64,000 nucleotides of DNA from Rhizobium sp. AAP43. Its GTDB lineage: Bacteria > Pseudomonadota > Alphaproteobacteria > Rhizobiales > Rhizobiaceae. Made by a program: the position numbers and the translations under genes. The DNA is taken from NCBI RefSeq assembly GCF_001296045.1, contig NZ_LJHS01000012.1, forward strand, positions 248,001 through 312,000, written 5' to 3'. Below, in pieces: positions 1-7,596 of the stretch. Position 1 is the stretch's first letter. The number at the start of each line of letters is the position of its first letter. The notes beneath the pieces were generated by a model, which saw only the letters and a list, made by a program, of their open reading frames with translations, ran no database searches and was not told the origin of the DNA.

Positions 1-348
1 CGGATAACAAAAACAGCTGAAACCCTTGAGGTGGACCGCATCATCGTTGCAACGGGTCCGGATCAATCGAATGTGCTGGACTACCAGCCCTTCCTCAAGA
101 ACCTGGCGGATCAAGGCATGCTAAGGCCGGACCGGCTGGGGCTTGGCATCGATTGCGATCATCTCTGCCGGGCAATCTCGCTCAGGGGCAACCCGCAGCC
201 TTCAATCGTCGTGGCCGGCCCTTTGACCCGCGGCAGGTTCGGCGAGATTACCGGCGTTCCCGAGATCGCCTCCCAGGCAAGCGCCATCGTGGACTATCTT
301 CTCAGGTGGTCGACGCAACAAACGAGAACGATCGAAATCGGCGCCTGA
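1..348 (+). CDS. FAD/NAD(P)-binding protein, C-terminal part (5' end outside window)
   Basis: The reading frame is open from the first base of the window to a TGA at 346-348, so the gene begins upstream and only about 115 C-terminal residues are visible. The visible part has an IIVATGP strand, as in the second half of dinucleotide-binding folds, then LGLGID and a tail resembling the end of YdhS/HCP-type FAD/NAD(P)-binding proteins (VVAGPLTRGRFGEITGVPEI). It converges with cysA, whose stop lies 3 bp away on the other strand. The family call rests on remembered resemblance; the substrate is unknown. It may belong to the neighbouring sulfur genes, but orientation gives no direct support. Confidence 0.6.
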   Translation, partial: RITKTAETLEVDRIIVATGPDQSNVLDYQPFLKNLADQGMLRPDRLGLGIDCDHLCRAISLRGNPQPSIVVAGPLTRGRFGEITGVPEIASQASAIVDYLLRWSTQQTRTIEIGA

Positions 349-351
349 GGC

Positions 352-1386
352 CTAGCGGAAAATCCGCCATTTCGTCGGCTGGAAGCGCAGCGGTGAACCG
401 ACGGCCACTTCGGCGCTCAGCGGGATCTCGATCTCGATGTGATGTGCGGGGCCCTCGCCCGAGACATCGAGTTCGGCAATCCGGGTGCCCGCCAGACGCC
501 GCTGCGCGGTCACCGTGCCGACGATGCTGCCGGGGCCATCGGCGAGCTCAACATCCTGCGGCCGGAAGTAAAGCTGGCCTTCACCATCCGCCTCCTGGTC
601 CGCCGGGGCAATGACCACACCCTCGAACATGACATTCCCATCCTGAACCTTGACCGGCAGATGCGAGGATTCGCCGATAAAGGAGAAGACGAAGGCTGAG
701 TTCGGGCGATCATAAACGTCATCGGCGGTACCGACCTGCTCGACCTTACCCTGGCTCATGACCACAACGCGGTCGGCGAGTTCGAGCGCCTCTTCCTGGT
801 CATGGGTGACGAAGAAGGTCGTGTGGCCGGTGCGGTCGTGGAATTCGCGCAGCCAGCGGCGCAGGTCCTTGCGGACCTTGGCATCGAGCGCCCCGAAGGG
901 TTCGTCGAGCAACAGAACGGAAGGCTCGATCGCCATCGCACGGGCGAGCGCCACACGCTGACGCTGACCGCCGGACAGCTGGGCGGGATAGCGCCTGTCG
1001 AGACCTTCGAGCTGGACCATGGCGAGAAGATCGGCAACCCGCGTCTTGATCTCGGCGCTTGTGGGACGCGTCGCCTTCGGCCGCACCCGCAGACCAAAGC
1101 CGATATTCTCGGCAACGGTCATATGCTTGAACAGCGCGTAATGCTGGAAGACGAAACCGACATGCCTGTCCTGCACGGTCTTGTGCGACGCGTCTTCGGC
1201 GCCGAAGAAAATCTGCCCCTCGGTCGGCTGCTCAAGGCCTGCGATCAGGCGCAGAAGCGTTGTCTTTCCGGAACCTGACGGTCCGAGAAGGGCAATGAGT
1301 TCGCCCGTCTTGACGGAAAGGGAAACATCATGAAGCGCCGGAAACTGGCCGAACTCTTTCCGGATATTCTTGATCGCGACTTCCAT
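352..1386 (-). CDS. cysA: Sulfate/thiosulfate ABC transporter ATP-binding protein CysA
   Basis: ATPase that powers sulfate/thiosulfate uptake through the CysT-CysW channel on the cytoplasmic face. The 344-residue protein has Walker A GPSGSGKT, signature LSGGQRQRV, Walker B LLLDEP and the switch histidine in VTHDQEE, followed by a C-terminal TOBE-like regulatory region (from about residue 260). The ATG at 1386 was chosen because the protein then starts [13 protein letters not shown] as in the family and a GAAAGG lies 9 nt upstream; a longer frame to 1446 would run far into cysW. It is the last gene of the cysTWA operon, 13 bp after cysW. Length is normal for CysA. Confidence 0.95.
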   Translation of the reverse strand: MEVAIKNIRKEFGQFPALHDVSLSVKTGELIALLGPSGSGKTTLLRLIAGLEQPTEGQIFFGAEDASHKTVQDRHVGFVFQHYALFKHMTVAENIGFGLRVRPKATRPTSAEIKTRVADLLAMVQLEGLDRRYPAQLSGGQRQRVALARAMAIEPSVLLLDEPFGALDAKVRKDLRRWLREFHDRTGHTTFFVTHDQEEALELADRVVVMSQGKVEQVGTADDVYDRPNSAFVFSFIGESSHLPVKVQDGNVMFEGVVIAPADQEADGEGQLYFRPQDVELADGPGSIVGTVTAQRRLAGTRIAELDVSGEGPAHHIEIEIPLSAEVAVGSPLRFQPTKWRIFR

Positions 1387-1399
1387 GCAGGGGAACCTT

Positions 1400-2263
1400 T
1401 CAATGCTTGCGAGTGCCGGAAAGTTCGGCACTGTATCGGATCTCAAGGATCGTCTTCAGCGCGAGCGTCACGAGCGCGAGGAGAGCCAGGAGGGTCGATA
1501 CGGCGAACGCCGCGACAAAATTGTATTCGTTGTAGAGAACCTCGACATGCAGGGGCATGGTATCGGTGAGGCCGCGAATATGGCCGGAGACGACGGAGAC
1601 GGCGCCGAATTCGCCCATGGCGCGCGCATTGCAGAGCAGCACGCCGTAAAGCAGACCCCACTTGATATTCGGCAAGGTCACGTACCAGAAGGTCTGCCAG
1701 CCGGACGCACCCAGTGACAAGGCCGCCTCCTCGTCGCCCGTTCCCTGCTCCTGCATCAGCGGAATCAGTTCGCGTGCCACGAACGGAAACGTCACGAAGA
1801 CGGTGGCAAGCACGATGCCGGGGATCGCAAAGAGCACCTCGATACCCCAGGACTTGAGGAACGGCCCGAGGAAGCTGTTGGCCCCGAAGAGCAGCACATA
1901 GACGAGACCTGATATAACCGGCGAGATCGAGAACGGCAGATCGATCAGCGTCGTCAGGAAAGACTTGCCTCGGAACTCGAACTTGGCGATTGCCCAGGCG
2001 GCCGATACGCCAAAGACCAGGTTCAATGGCACCGCGATTGCCGCAACCGTCAGTGTCAGCCGTATGGCAGACAGCGTGTCCGGCTCGACGAGCGCCTCGA
2101 AGAAGGCCGCCACACCGCGCCGAAATGCTTCAATAAAGACAAGCAGCAGCGGTAGAAGCAGGATCACGGCCATGAAGATGACGGCGATCGCAATCAGGAC
2201 GAAACGCGCAAACGGAGCCTCGCTCGCCGGATCGCGAAACCTTGGACGGAGATCAGCGGACAT
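1400..2263 (-). CDS. cysW: Sulfate ABC transporter permease CysW
   Basis: Second membrane subunit of the sulfate importer, 287 residues with about six hydrophobic spans beginning near residue 20. The BPD_transp_1 coupling loop is visible as [21 protein letters not shown] (residues about 183-203), the EAA motif that docks on CysA. The ATG at 2263 overlaps the end of cysT by 11 bp, so the two permeases are translationally coupled. Pairing with CysT, position before cysA and the sulfate-binding protein nearby identify it. Nothing is missing or frameshifted. Confidence 0.95.
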   Translation of the reverse strand: MSADLRPRFRDPASEAPFARFVLIAIAVIFMAVILLLPLLLVFIEAFRRGVAAFFEALVEPDTLSAIRLTLTVAAIAVPLNLVFGVSAAWAIAKFEFRGKSFLTTLIDLPFSISPVISGLVYVLLFGANSFLGPFLKSWGIEVLFAIPGIVLATVFVTFPFVARELIPLMQEQGTGDEEAALSLGASGWQTFWYVTLPNIKWGLLYGVLLCNARAMGEFGAVSVVSGHIRGLTDTMPLHVEVLYNEYNFVAAFAVSTLLALLALVTLALKTILEIRYSAELSGTRKH

Positions 2264-3104
2264 TGGTGAACCTCCGGCGGCTCCAGGCCTGTAGCAGATT
2301 GATCAGAAACAGCATCGCAAACGAGATGATCAGCATGATCGCGGCAATGGCCGTCGCACCTGCATAATTGAATTCTTCCAGACGGATGACGATGAGAAGC
2401 GGCGCAATCTCCGAGACATAGGGAATGTTGCCGGCGATGAAGATGACGGAGCCATATTCGCCCACGGCACGCGCGAAGGCGAGCGCGAAGCCGGTGAGAA
2501 TGGCTGGGGTCAGCGCGGGCAAGACCACCATGCGGATCGTCTGGTAGCGATTGGCGCCGAGCGTGGCGGCGGCTTCCTCGACCTCCCGGTCGAGCTCTTC
2601 CATCACAGGCTGGACCGTGCGAACGACGAAGGGCAGCCCGATGAAAATCAAGGCAACGACAATGCCGGCAGGGGTAAAGGCGATCTTGATGCCGAGTGGC
2701 GCGAACAGCGCTCCGATCCAGCCATTATTTGCATAGAGAGCCGCCAGCGCGATACCGGCAACGGCCGTTGGTAGGGCAAATGGCAGATCGACGATGGCAT
2801 CCAGCAGCCGGCGTCCCGGAAAATCATAGCGCACCAGCACCCAGGCGACGAGAACACCAAAGACGACATTGACCAAGGCAGCAATCAGCGCGGCTCCGAA
2901 AGATATGCGAAGGGCCAGGAGCGTACGTTCATCCATGAGGATCGCGTAAAAATCCGCAAATCCGAGAGAGCTTGCTCGGATCACAAGGGCTGTAAGCGGA
3001 ATGAGGATGATCAGCGTGAGATAGACGAGCGTATAACCCAACGTCAGGCCGAAACCGGGCAATATGCTCGGCTGCCGCCATTGTGCACCGATCGCACGCT
3101 TCAT
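2253..3104 (-). CDS. cysT: Sulfate ABC transporter permease CysT (CysU)
   Basis: First permease of the sulfate importer, 283 residues, six predicted membrane spans and an EAA loop [18 protein letters not shown] at about residues 180-197. The ATG at 3104 is preceded by AGGGGA at good spacing. It opens the cysTWA operon, which reads away from a divergent Rrf2-type regulator; the 266-bp space between them is AT-rich and contains one copy of a motif shared with the sbp and flavin-reductase promoters (3211-3230). Expression is therefore probably sulfur-responsive (inference). Confidence 0.95.
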   Translation of the reverse strand: MKRAIGAQWRQPSILPGFGLTLGYTLVYLTLIILIPLTALVIRASSLGFADFYAILMDERTLLALRISFGAALIAALVNVVFGVLVAWVLVRYDFPGRRLLDAIVDLPFALPTAVAGIALAALYANNGWIGALFAPLGIKIAFTPAGIVVALIFIGLPFVVRTVQPVMEELDREVEEAAATLGANRYQTIRMVVLPALTPAILTGFALAFARAVGEYGSVIFIAGNIPYVSEIAPLLIVIRLEEFNYAGATAIAAIMLIISFAMLFLINLLQAWSRRRFTNVR

Positions 3105-3210
3105 CCGCTTCCCCTGCCTTATCCCTGAACTGCTGCCTGTGCGGCTTGTCCCGCATATTCAAAACGAGTGCATGGGGAGAGAAAAGGCAAAACTTTTCTT
3201 TTCTATTGAA

Positions 3211-3230
3211 TTTGTAGAATTTATTAACCG
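3211..3230 (+). promoter_or_regulatory. Candidate sulfur-regulon operator, copy A
   Basis: The sequence tttgtagaatttattaaccg lies in the AT-rich divergent region between cysT and the Rrf2 regulator, 107 bp before the cysT start. It aligns without gaps to 5695-5714 (minus strand) and 6968-6987 (plus strand); 11 of 20 positions are identical in all three, including an unbroken GTAGAA. Orientation relative to the downstream gene differs between copies, which suits an operator better than a core promoter element. Which protein binds is not shown; the adjacent Rrf2-family regulator is the obvious candidate. Confidence 0.4.
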
Positions 3231-3370
3231 GCATATCGGTCATAGCCCGAGAAAGCCCAGGAGATGGTAGCGCCTCCGGTGAATGGCACTTGTGAAAAAA
3301 GCTCTCAAAAACTATTTAGAAAATGGGAAATGATACATTTCTCAAAATATCCCAACCTGCAGGCGATCTC

Positions 3371-3820
3371 ATGCTCACCAAAAAAGGCAAATACGGGCTG
3401 AAGGCTCTGGTCGATCTTGCGCGCCTGGGACAAGGCGAAACCGCATTCGTTACGGAAATCGCCATTCGCAACAATATTCCAAAGAAATTTCTCGATACCA
3501 TTCTCCTGGAACTCCGCAACACAGGGATCCTCAGATCCAAGAAGGGGCCGAATGGCGGTTACTCGCTATCGAAGCCACCGACAGAAATCATGATTGGTCA
3601 GGTCATTCGTACACTTGACGGTCCCCTCGCGCCCATCCGTTGCGCCAGCCGCACCGCGTTCGAAACCTGTGACGATTGCAAAGAGCCGGAGACTTGCCAG
3701 GTGCGCATCTCGATGACTGAGGTCAGAGATGCCATTGCGACAATTTTGGACAACATGACCCTTGCCGAGTTCGTTGCCAAGGATCAGGCCGCCCCGAGTA
3801 AATTAATCGCCGGCGAATAG
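3371..3820 (+). CDS. Rrf2-family transcriptional regulator with four-cysteine sensor loop
   Basis: A 149-residue winged-helix regulator. The N-terminal half (MLTKKGKYGLKALVDLA...IPKKFLDTILLELRNTGILRSKKGPNGGYSLSK) is a classic Rrf2 helix-turn-helix and wing. The loop after the dimer helix carries Cys91, Cys100, Cys103 and Cys109, placed like the Fe-S ligands of IscR (Cys92/98/104), so a metal cluster or thiol switch is likely. The ATG at 3371 gives the canonical N-terminus; an upstream in-frame start at 3323 would add 16 atypical residues. It is divergent from cysTWA and close to sbp, so control of sulfur uptake is the natural inference. It is not RirA, whose N-terminus differs. Confidence 0.9.
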   Translation: MLTKKGKYGLKALVDLARLGQGETAFVTEIAIRNNIPKKFLDTILLELRNTGILRSKKGPNGGYSLSKPPTEIMIGQVIRTLDGPLAPIRCASRTAFETCDDCKEPETCQVRISMTEVRDAIATILDNMTLAEFVAKDQAAPSKLIAGE

Positions 3821-3847
3821 ACGACAGGTTCAAGACGCTCGGCAGCC

Positions 3848-3866
3848 CAGCCCACCAGATGGGCTG
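3848..3866. terminator. Hairpin between convergent genes
   Basis: Perfect 7-bp stem (cagccca / tgggctg) with a ccaga loop in the 89-bp space between the converging ends of the Rrf2 gene and the acyl-CoA-dehydrogenase-like gene. There is no T-tract on either side, so it is at best a weak or Rho-assisted terminator. Confidence 0.3.
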
Positions 3867-3909
3867 CAGGCAAAAGGGCGGCTGCAGATGCGAAGATCAG
3901 ACCTGTTGC

Positions 3910-4788
3910 CTAGAACGCACGCCCCTCACGCGCCCGGAGATTGAGCGCCCTGAGAGCAGCCTCAGCGGTCTCCAGCTTGCTCATATTGACCGTGGTTGCT
4001 CCAACCTGCAGTCCGTCGATGATACCCGCTAGGCGCGTAATCATGGCGCCGAGCAACTCATTCCAAACGTCGTCTGCATCTGTCCTTCCTGGAAGCTGAA
4101 ACCCATCCTCGCCGGCTTTTGCAGAACATAGAAAGGCTCGAGTCATTGCAGCGTCCAGAACCACGCCCAAGGCTGTAGCCAGGCGTTCCGCACTCTCGCC
4201 AAGCAAAAGAAAATGATCCCCGGCGAGACGCAAGGTTGAGGCCGTCTCTGGAAAAGGGCGCAGACTTTCGGCCGAAAGGATCGCAATTCCGCGTCGACCA
4301 TCCGGGTTCAAAAGAGGCAGGATTGTCCAGTCTTGTTCCAAAGAGGGAACCGCGCTGCGGGGCAGAGAGATACCGAGAGCGAGACCGTCTGCTAAGCTCT
4401 CGATATCCGGCAGGTCAAAACCGACATGCGCCAGCCGCTCTCCCAGAAGCACACGGCTATAGATCGCGCGCCGCTGTTCAACGCTGCCAGATGTCCGGAC
4501 CAACTCCAATGCAACAAAGTGAGATGCAGCACGCACGGCAGCCAGCGCCGACCTTTCCGCGATCGCCATCAAAAGATCGGCCATCAGTTCATTGGAAAGG
4601 TCTGCACCGCCGAAATCATCCGGGACGGAAATTGCCAGCAGACCACGCTTGGAAATGAACTCCAGCAAGGCAGTCGGCTCAGCCGGAATGGCTGCAAGAT
4701 CCGAGATCGACACTCGGGCCTGATCTTCAGAAACCAGTTGCTGCGGAACAGGCCGCAGCTTTTCGCTGATCTGCGTAATAGTGCCCAT
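3910..4788 (-). CDS. Shortened acyl-CoA dehydrogenase/DszC-like flavoprotein
   Basis: About 292 residues resembling the acyl-CoA dehydrogenase fold: an N-terminal helical part with the typical GLLAISVPDDFGGADLS segment (about residues 48-64), then a reduced middle part and a reduced C-terminal helical bundle. Full-length family members and the related FMNH2-dependent desulfurising oxygenases (SfnB, DszC) are near 400 residues, so about 100 are missing, and the usual substrate and flavin loops cannot be recognised. It sits 66 bp downstream of a flavin reductase, the normal partner of reduced-flavin oxygenases, and inside a sulfur block. A role in organosulfur use is inference. ATG 4788 has an AGGG 8 nt upstream; ATG 4803 is the alternative. 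Confidence 0.65.
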   Translation of the reverse strand: MGTITQISEKLRPVPQQLVSEDQARVSISDLAAIPAEPTALLEFISKRGLLAISVPDDFGGADLSNELMADLLMAIAERSALAAVRAASHFVALELVRTSGSVEQRRAIYSRVLLGERLAHVGFDLPDIESLADGLALGISLPRSAVPSLEQDWTILPLLNPDGRRGIAILSAESLRPFPETASTLRLAGDHFLLLGESAERLATALGVVLDAAMTRAFLCSAKAGEDGFQLPGRTDADDVWNELLGAMITRLAGIIDGLQVGATTVNMSKLETAEAALRALNLRAREGRAF

Positions 4789-4854
4789 GCCTTCAGCCCT
4801 CATGGCAAGACCAGTTGAAGGAGCTCAACATCGATCCGCGTGATCGTCATTCAG

Positions 4855-5397
4855 TCAGTCCAGGACGCGGTATCCACCATCCACATAGGCGAGCGAAACC
4901 CCAATGCCAGACCGGATCGCCAGAACACGCCCGATGACCAGCACATGGCTGTATCTTTCGATCGCCTCCTCGAGTTCGCAATCGATGGCGGCAACAGCAT
5001 CCTCTAGAATGCGCGCGCCCGAAATCAGGCGGGTCCAAGAACCACCATTGTAGCGGTCCGCGCCCTTCAGTCCACCAAGACCAGCGAACTGATCTGCCAG
5101 CTGCCGATGCCGCGTTCCGGCTATATTGATGGCGAATGTGCCGCTCATCTGCAAGACAGGCCAAGTTGAGGAGCTCTTGTTCAGCGAGACCAGCATCCGG
5201 GGCGGATGCACTGACAGTGCCGTCGCCGATGTCACCGTGGCCCCGGTCCGTTGAGCATCAGAGCCTGTTGTGAGGATGGTGACGCCTCCAGTAAGCTGCC
5301 GCAATGCGGCCTTCAACAATAGCGGGTCGATTTCCGGGGCATTGGCTTCTCGGTAATCGCCCCTTCCGTTGAGAAATTGGGCGCTAGGATTCGACAT
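4855..5397 (-). CDS. Flavin reductase domain protein (FMN reductase)
   Basis: A 180-residue single-domain flavin reductase: LRQLTGGVTILTT, GATVTSATALSVHPPRMLVSL and the later SHVLVIGRV are standard motifs of the family that supplies reduced FMN to two-component monooxygenases. The ATG at 5397 (MSNPSAQF) gives normal family length; a longer frame to 5469 would overlap the upstream small ORF. It lies between that ORF and the acyl-CoA-dehydrogenase-like gene on the same strand, a probable operon. The partner oxygenase may be the next gene or one elsewhere. Confidence 0.88.
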   Translation of the reverse strand: MSNPSAQFLNGRGDYREANAPEIDPLLLKAALRQLTGGVTILTTGSDAQRTGATVTSATALSVHPPRMLVSLNKSSSTWPVLQMSGTFAINIAGTRHRQLADQFAGLGGLKGADRYNGGSWTRLISGARILEDAVAAIDCELEEAIERYSHVLVIGRVLAIRSGIGVSLAYVDGGYRVLD

Positions 5398-5438
5398 CTT
5401 GGATCTTTCATGATCGAGGGAAGATTGGCGGGCGCGCT

Positions 5439-5639
5439 TCACAGAACCGGATAATAACCGAGACCCCAAAAGGCGTGAGCGTTGACCTGATCGCGGGAAC
5501 GCTCATCTCCGTTTTTGTCATTGGCACTTGCAGCAGAACGGGATGCAACATTTACAATCCCCATTTCGAGTTCCTCTTGCCGGCCTCTCCGGAATGCTTC
5601 GAAAAAATCGAACGAATACAAATTGAAGCCGATAGGCAT
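5439..5639 (-). CDS. Small hypothetical ORF upstream of flavin reductase
   Basis: A 66-codon frame (MPIGFNLYSFDFFEAFRRG...FWGLGYYPVL) with an ATG at 5639 preceded by GAAGAAGGGG about 7 nt upstream. It ends 41 bp before the flavin reductase start and begins 56 bp after the shared GTAGAA motif. There is no signal peptide, membrane span, cysteine or recognised domain; the N-terminus is rich in aromatic residues. It could be a genuine small protein, a leader peptide or chance. Position and ribosome binding site argue for translation; no homologue is recognised. Confidence 0.4.
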   Translation of the reverse strand: MPIGFNLYSFDFFEAFRRGRQEELEMGIVNVASRSAASANDKNGDERSRDQVNAHAFWGLGYYPVL

Positions 5640-5694
5640 GTCCTGACCCCTTCTTCTTCACAGGATTATCACAGTGTCGGCTGACGCCGGCAAT

Positions 5695-5714
5695 CAATCA
5701 ATATATTCTACCAA
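5695..5714 (-). promoter_or_regulatory. Candidate sulfur-regulon operator, copy B
   Basis: Minus-strand ttggtagaatatattgattg, 56 bp upstream of the small ORF and flavin reductase genes. It matches copy A at 15 of 20 and copy C at 14 of 20 positions. The surrounding 5700-5740 segment is AT-rich, as expected of a promoter region. Confidence 0.4.
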
Positions 5715-5909
5715 ATTAGTGTTCTATATTATGCGGCGACCCGGTAAATTGGTTCGCTTTTGATGCCCATGTTTAGAACACGGGATCTACATTGGTTTGC
5801 GCTTGCCTGTTTGTTAGAGAGCCGCAGACATGCGCGGCGAACGATGCGTTCCCCGAGATGGAAAACCCGCAGCGGAACGACGATGCGGGTTTTCGCGAAG
5901 CCAGGAAGA

Positions 5910-6929
5910 TCAGCGCGGCTTGTAGATCTGGTCGAAGATGCCGCCGTCGCCGAAGTGTTCAGGCTGCACCTTCTTCCAGCCCCCGAAGAGCGGATCGTCA
6001 ATAGAGACCAGCTTGATGTCCGGAAGCTGCTTCAGGAGATCAGGCTTGACCAAGTCGCGCTTTGCAGGCCGGTAGAAGTGCTTTGCTGCAAGGTTCTGCC
6101 CTTCCTCTGAGTAGAGATAGGCGAGATAAGCTTCCGCCTGCTTGCGCGAACCCTTGGCATCGACATTGCCATCGACAACCGTCACCGGCGGTTCGGCCAG
6201 GATGGAGATTGGAGGAACGACGATGTCGAAGGCATCAGCACCGAATTCCTGACCCGCAAGATAGGCTTCGTTTTCCCATGCGAGGAGGACATCGCCGATC
6301 TGACGCTGAGCAAAGCTCGTTAGCGAGCCGCGAGCACCTGTATCGAGAACCGGTGCACGCTTGTAGAGATCACCGATATACGCCTTGATCTTCTCTTGAT
6401 CGCCGCCGAATTCCTCATTGGCCCAGGCCCAGGCAGCGAGATAATTCCAACGAGCACCACCTGAGGTCTTGGGGTTCGGCGTGACGATCTGGACGTCGCC
6501 CTTTACGAGGTCACCCCAGTTCTTGATGCCCTTCGGGTTGCCCTTACGGACCAGGAAGACAATCGTGGACGTATAGGGCGAGGAGTTGTTCTCCAGCCGG
6601 CCACGCCAGTCTTCCTTGATCTTGCCGGTCTCCTTCACGATGGCATTGATGTCGCCTTCGAGGGCCAGCGTGACGACGTCGGCGTCGAGACCATCAATGA
6701 CTGCGCGCGCCTGCTTGCCGGAACCACCATGCGACTGCTGAACACTCACGTCCTCGCCTGTCTCCGCCTTCCAGTGCTTGGCAAAGGCTTCGTTGAATTC
6801 CTTGTAGAACTCGCGTGTCGGGTCATACGATACGTTGAGCAGTGTCGTCTGGGCAAAGCCTGGCGCGAAAGTTGACAAGACGAGACCAAGGCTCAGGGCT
6901 GTAGCGATACTTTTCGATATCAGAGACAT
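5910..6929 (-). CDS. sbp: Periplasmic sulfate-binding protein
   Basis: Solute receptor that delivers sulfate (or thiosulfate) to CysTWA. The 339-residue protein starts with a signal peptide ([26 protein letters not shown], cut near AQT), then [34 protein letters not shown] and [21 protein letters not shown], which are the sulfate-binding signatures of Sbp/CysP. It is on the same strand as cysTWA but separated from it by three genes, so it is probably transcribed alone from a promoter beyond 6930 that carries the third GTAGAA motif. Sbp and CysP are not easily told apart by eye. Confidence 0.95.
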   Translation of the reverse strand: MSLISKSIATALSLGLVLSTFAPGFAQTTLLNVSYDPTREFYKEFNEAFAKHWKAETGEDVSVQQSHGGSGKQARAVIDGLDADVVTLALEGDINAIVKETGKIKEDWRGRLENNSSPYTSTIVFLVRKGNPKGIKNWGDLVKGDVQIVTPNPKTSGGARWNYLAAWAWANEEFGGDQEKIKAYIGDLYKRAPVLDTGARGSLTSFAQRQIGDVLLAWENEAYLAGQEFGADAFDIVVPPISILAEPPVTVVDGNVDAKGSRKQAEAYLAYLYSEEGQNLAAKHFYRPAKRDLVKPDLLKQLPDIKLVSIDDPLFGGWKKVQPEHFGDGGIFDQIYKPR

Positions 6930-6967
6930 TTATCGTCCTCCATTCTGGATAGATAAAGCCTATAAAA

Positions 6968-6987
6968 ATGGTAGAAATAATCAATTG
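6968..6987 (+). promoter_or_regulatory. Candidate sulfur-regulon operator, copy C
   Basis: Plus-strand atggtagaaataatcaattg, 38 bp upstream of the sbp start codon, within a strongly AT-rich segment (about 6950-7020). It shares GTAGAA and the downstream AT...A..g pattern with copies A and B. Its closeness to the start codon would suit repression by occlusion. Confidence 0.4.
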
Positions 6988-7116
6988 AATGGATGAAATA
7001 AGAAAATCTGATTTCCTTTCAATGGCGATCTTGGCAACCTTTTCGAGCGAACAAAGCGGAATTGGCAATCATGACCCAAAACGCTTATTTCGACAGAACT
7101 AGATTCCAAGATAATC

Positions 7117-7138
7117 GCTCAAAATTCAGAATTTGAGC
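7117..7138. repeat. Imperfect inverted repeat between sbp and kdp
   Basis: gctcaaaattc / gaatttgagc arms around an AG centre, interrupted by one extra A. It lies in the 471-bp region between the divergent sbp and kdp promoters (6930-7400). It could be an operator for either operon; no T-tract makes it a terminator. A 14-bp GC palindrome (tgccgggcccggca, 7288-7301) lies further along the same region. Confidence 0.3.
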
Positions 7139-7400
7139 ATTGAATTTCAAACCAGATAAAGCGTGAGTCAGCTTTTCTGGAGCGGCGGCGGCTGGATGCC
7201 TCCCGCCGAGCTTGTCACTTTCAGGCGACGATCAAAGGCATAGTGAGGCAGTCGCACACCGCTGGCATTGATCTCCTGCATGAGCATTGCCGGGCCCGGC
7301 AGGCCCTTATGTTTTCCTTTTGCCAGCCCCATCACTTCGCAATCGAAGCCTGACCCGAAGCGCCCTTAATCCTCTGTCGGTATCAACAGGAGAAACGGAC

Positions 7401-7484
7401 ATGTCCGACTTCATCTTCATCGCGCTGGGCACAGGCACGCTTCTCGTGCTCGCTCTTTATGCCCGCGCGCTCGACCGGCTTTGA
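7401..7484 (+). CDS. 27-residue membrane peptide preceding kdpF
   Basis: ATG at 7401 with AGGAGA 7 nt upstream opens a 27-codon frame, MSDFIFIALGTGTLLVLALY followed by ARALDRL. It is one hydrophobic helix with a basic end, much like KdpF in size and shape. The frame stops 11 bp before kdpF and is on the same strand, so it is the first gene of the kdp operon. It may be a second small stabilising subunit of the potassium pump; this is inference from position and form. It is not a duplicate of kdpF, since the sequences differ. Confidence 0.65.
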   Translation: MSDFIFIALGTGTLLVLALYARALDRL

Positions 7485-7495
7485 GGGGCGCGCAG

Positions 7496-7582
7496 ATGCT
7501 TGAACCCCTCTTTGGCCTCGCCGTCGCCATTGCGCTTGGCGTCTATCTCGTCGTGACGCTGCTGCGTCCCGAGCGTTTCTGA
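7496..7582 (+). CDS. kdpF: Potassium-transporting ATPase small subunit KdpF
   Basis: A 28-residue single-span peptide ([20 protein letters not shown] then TLLRPERF) located immediately before kdpA, the classic place of kdpF. The LLRPERF ending is the hallmark of the family. KdpF stabilises the KdpABC complex in the inner membrane. It begins 11 bp after the preceding membrane peptide and ends 14 bp before kdpA. Confidence 0.9.
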   Translation: MLEPLFGLAVAIALGVYLVVTLLRPERF

Positions 7583-7596
7583 TCGGGAGCAGATCC

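Noticed and set aside
3371..3820. RirA iron regulator
   Set aside because: The N-terminus (MLTKKGKYGLKALVDLA) and sulfur-gene context differ from RirA; only the Rrf2 family can be claimed.
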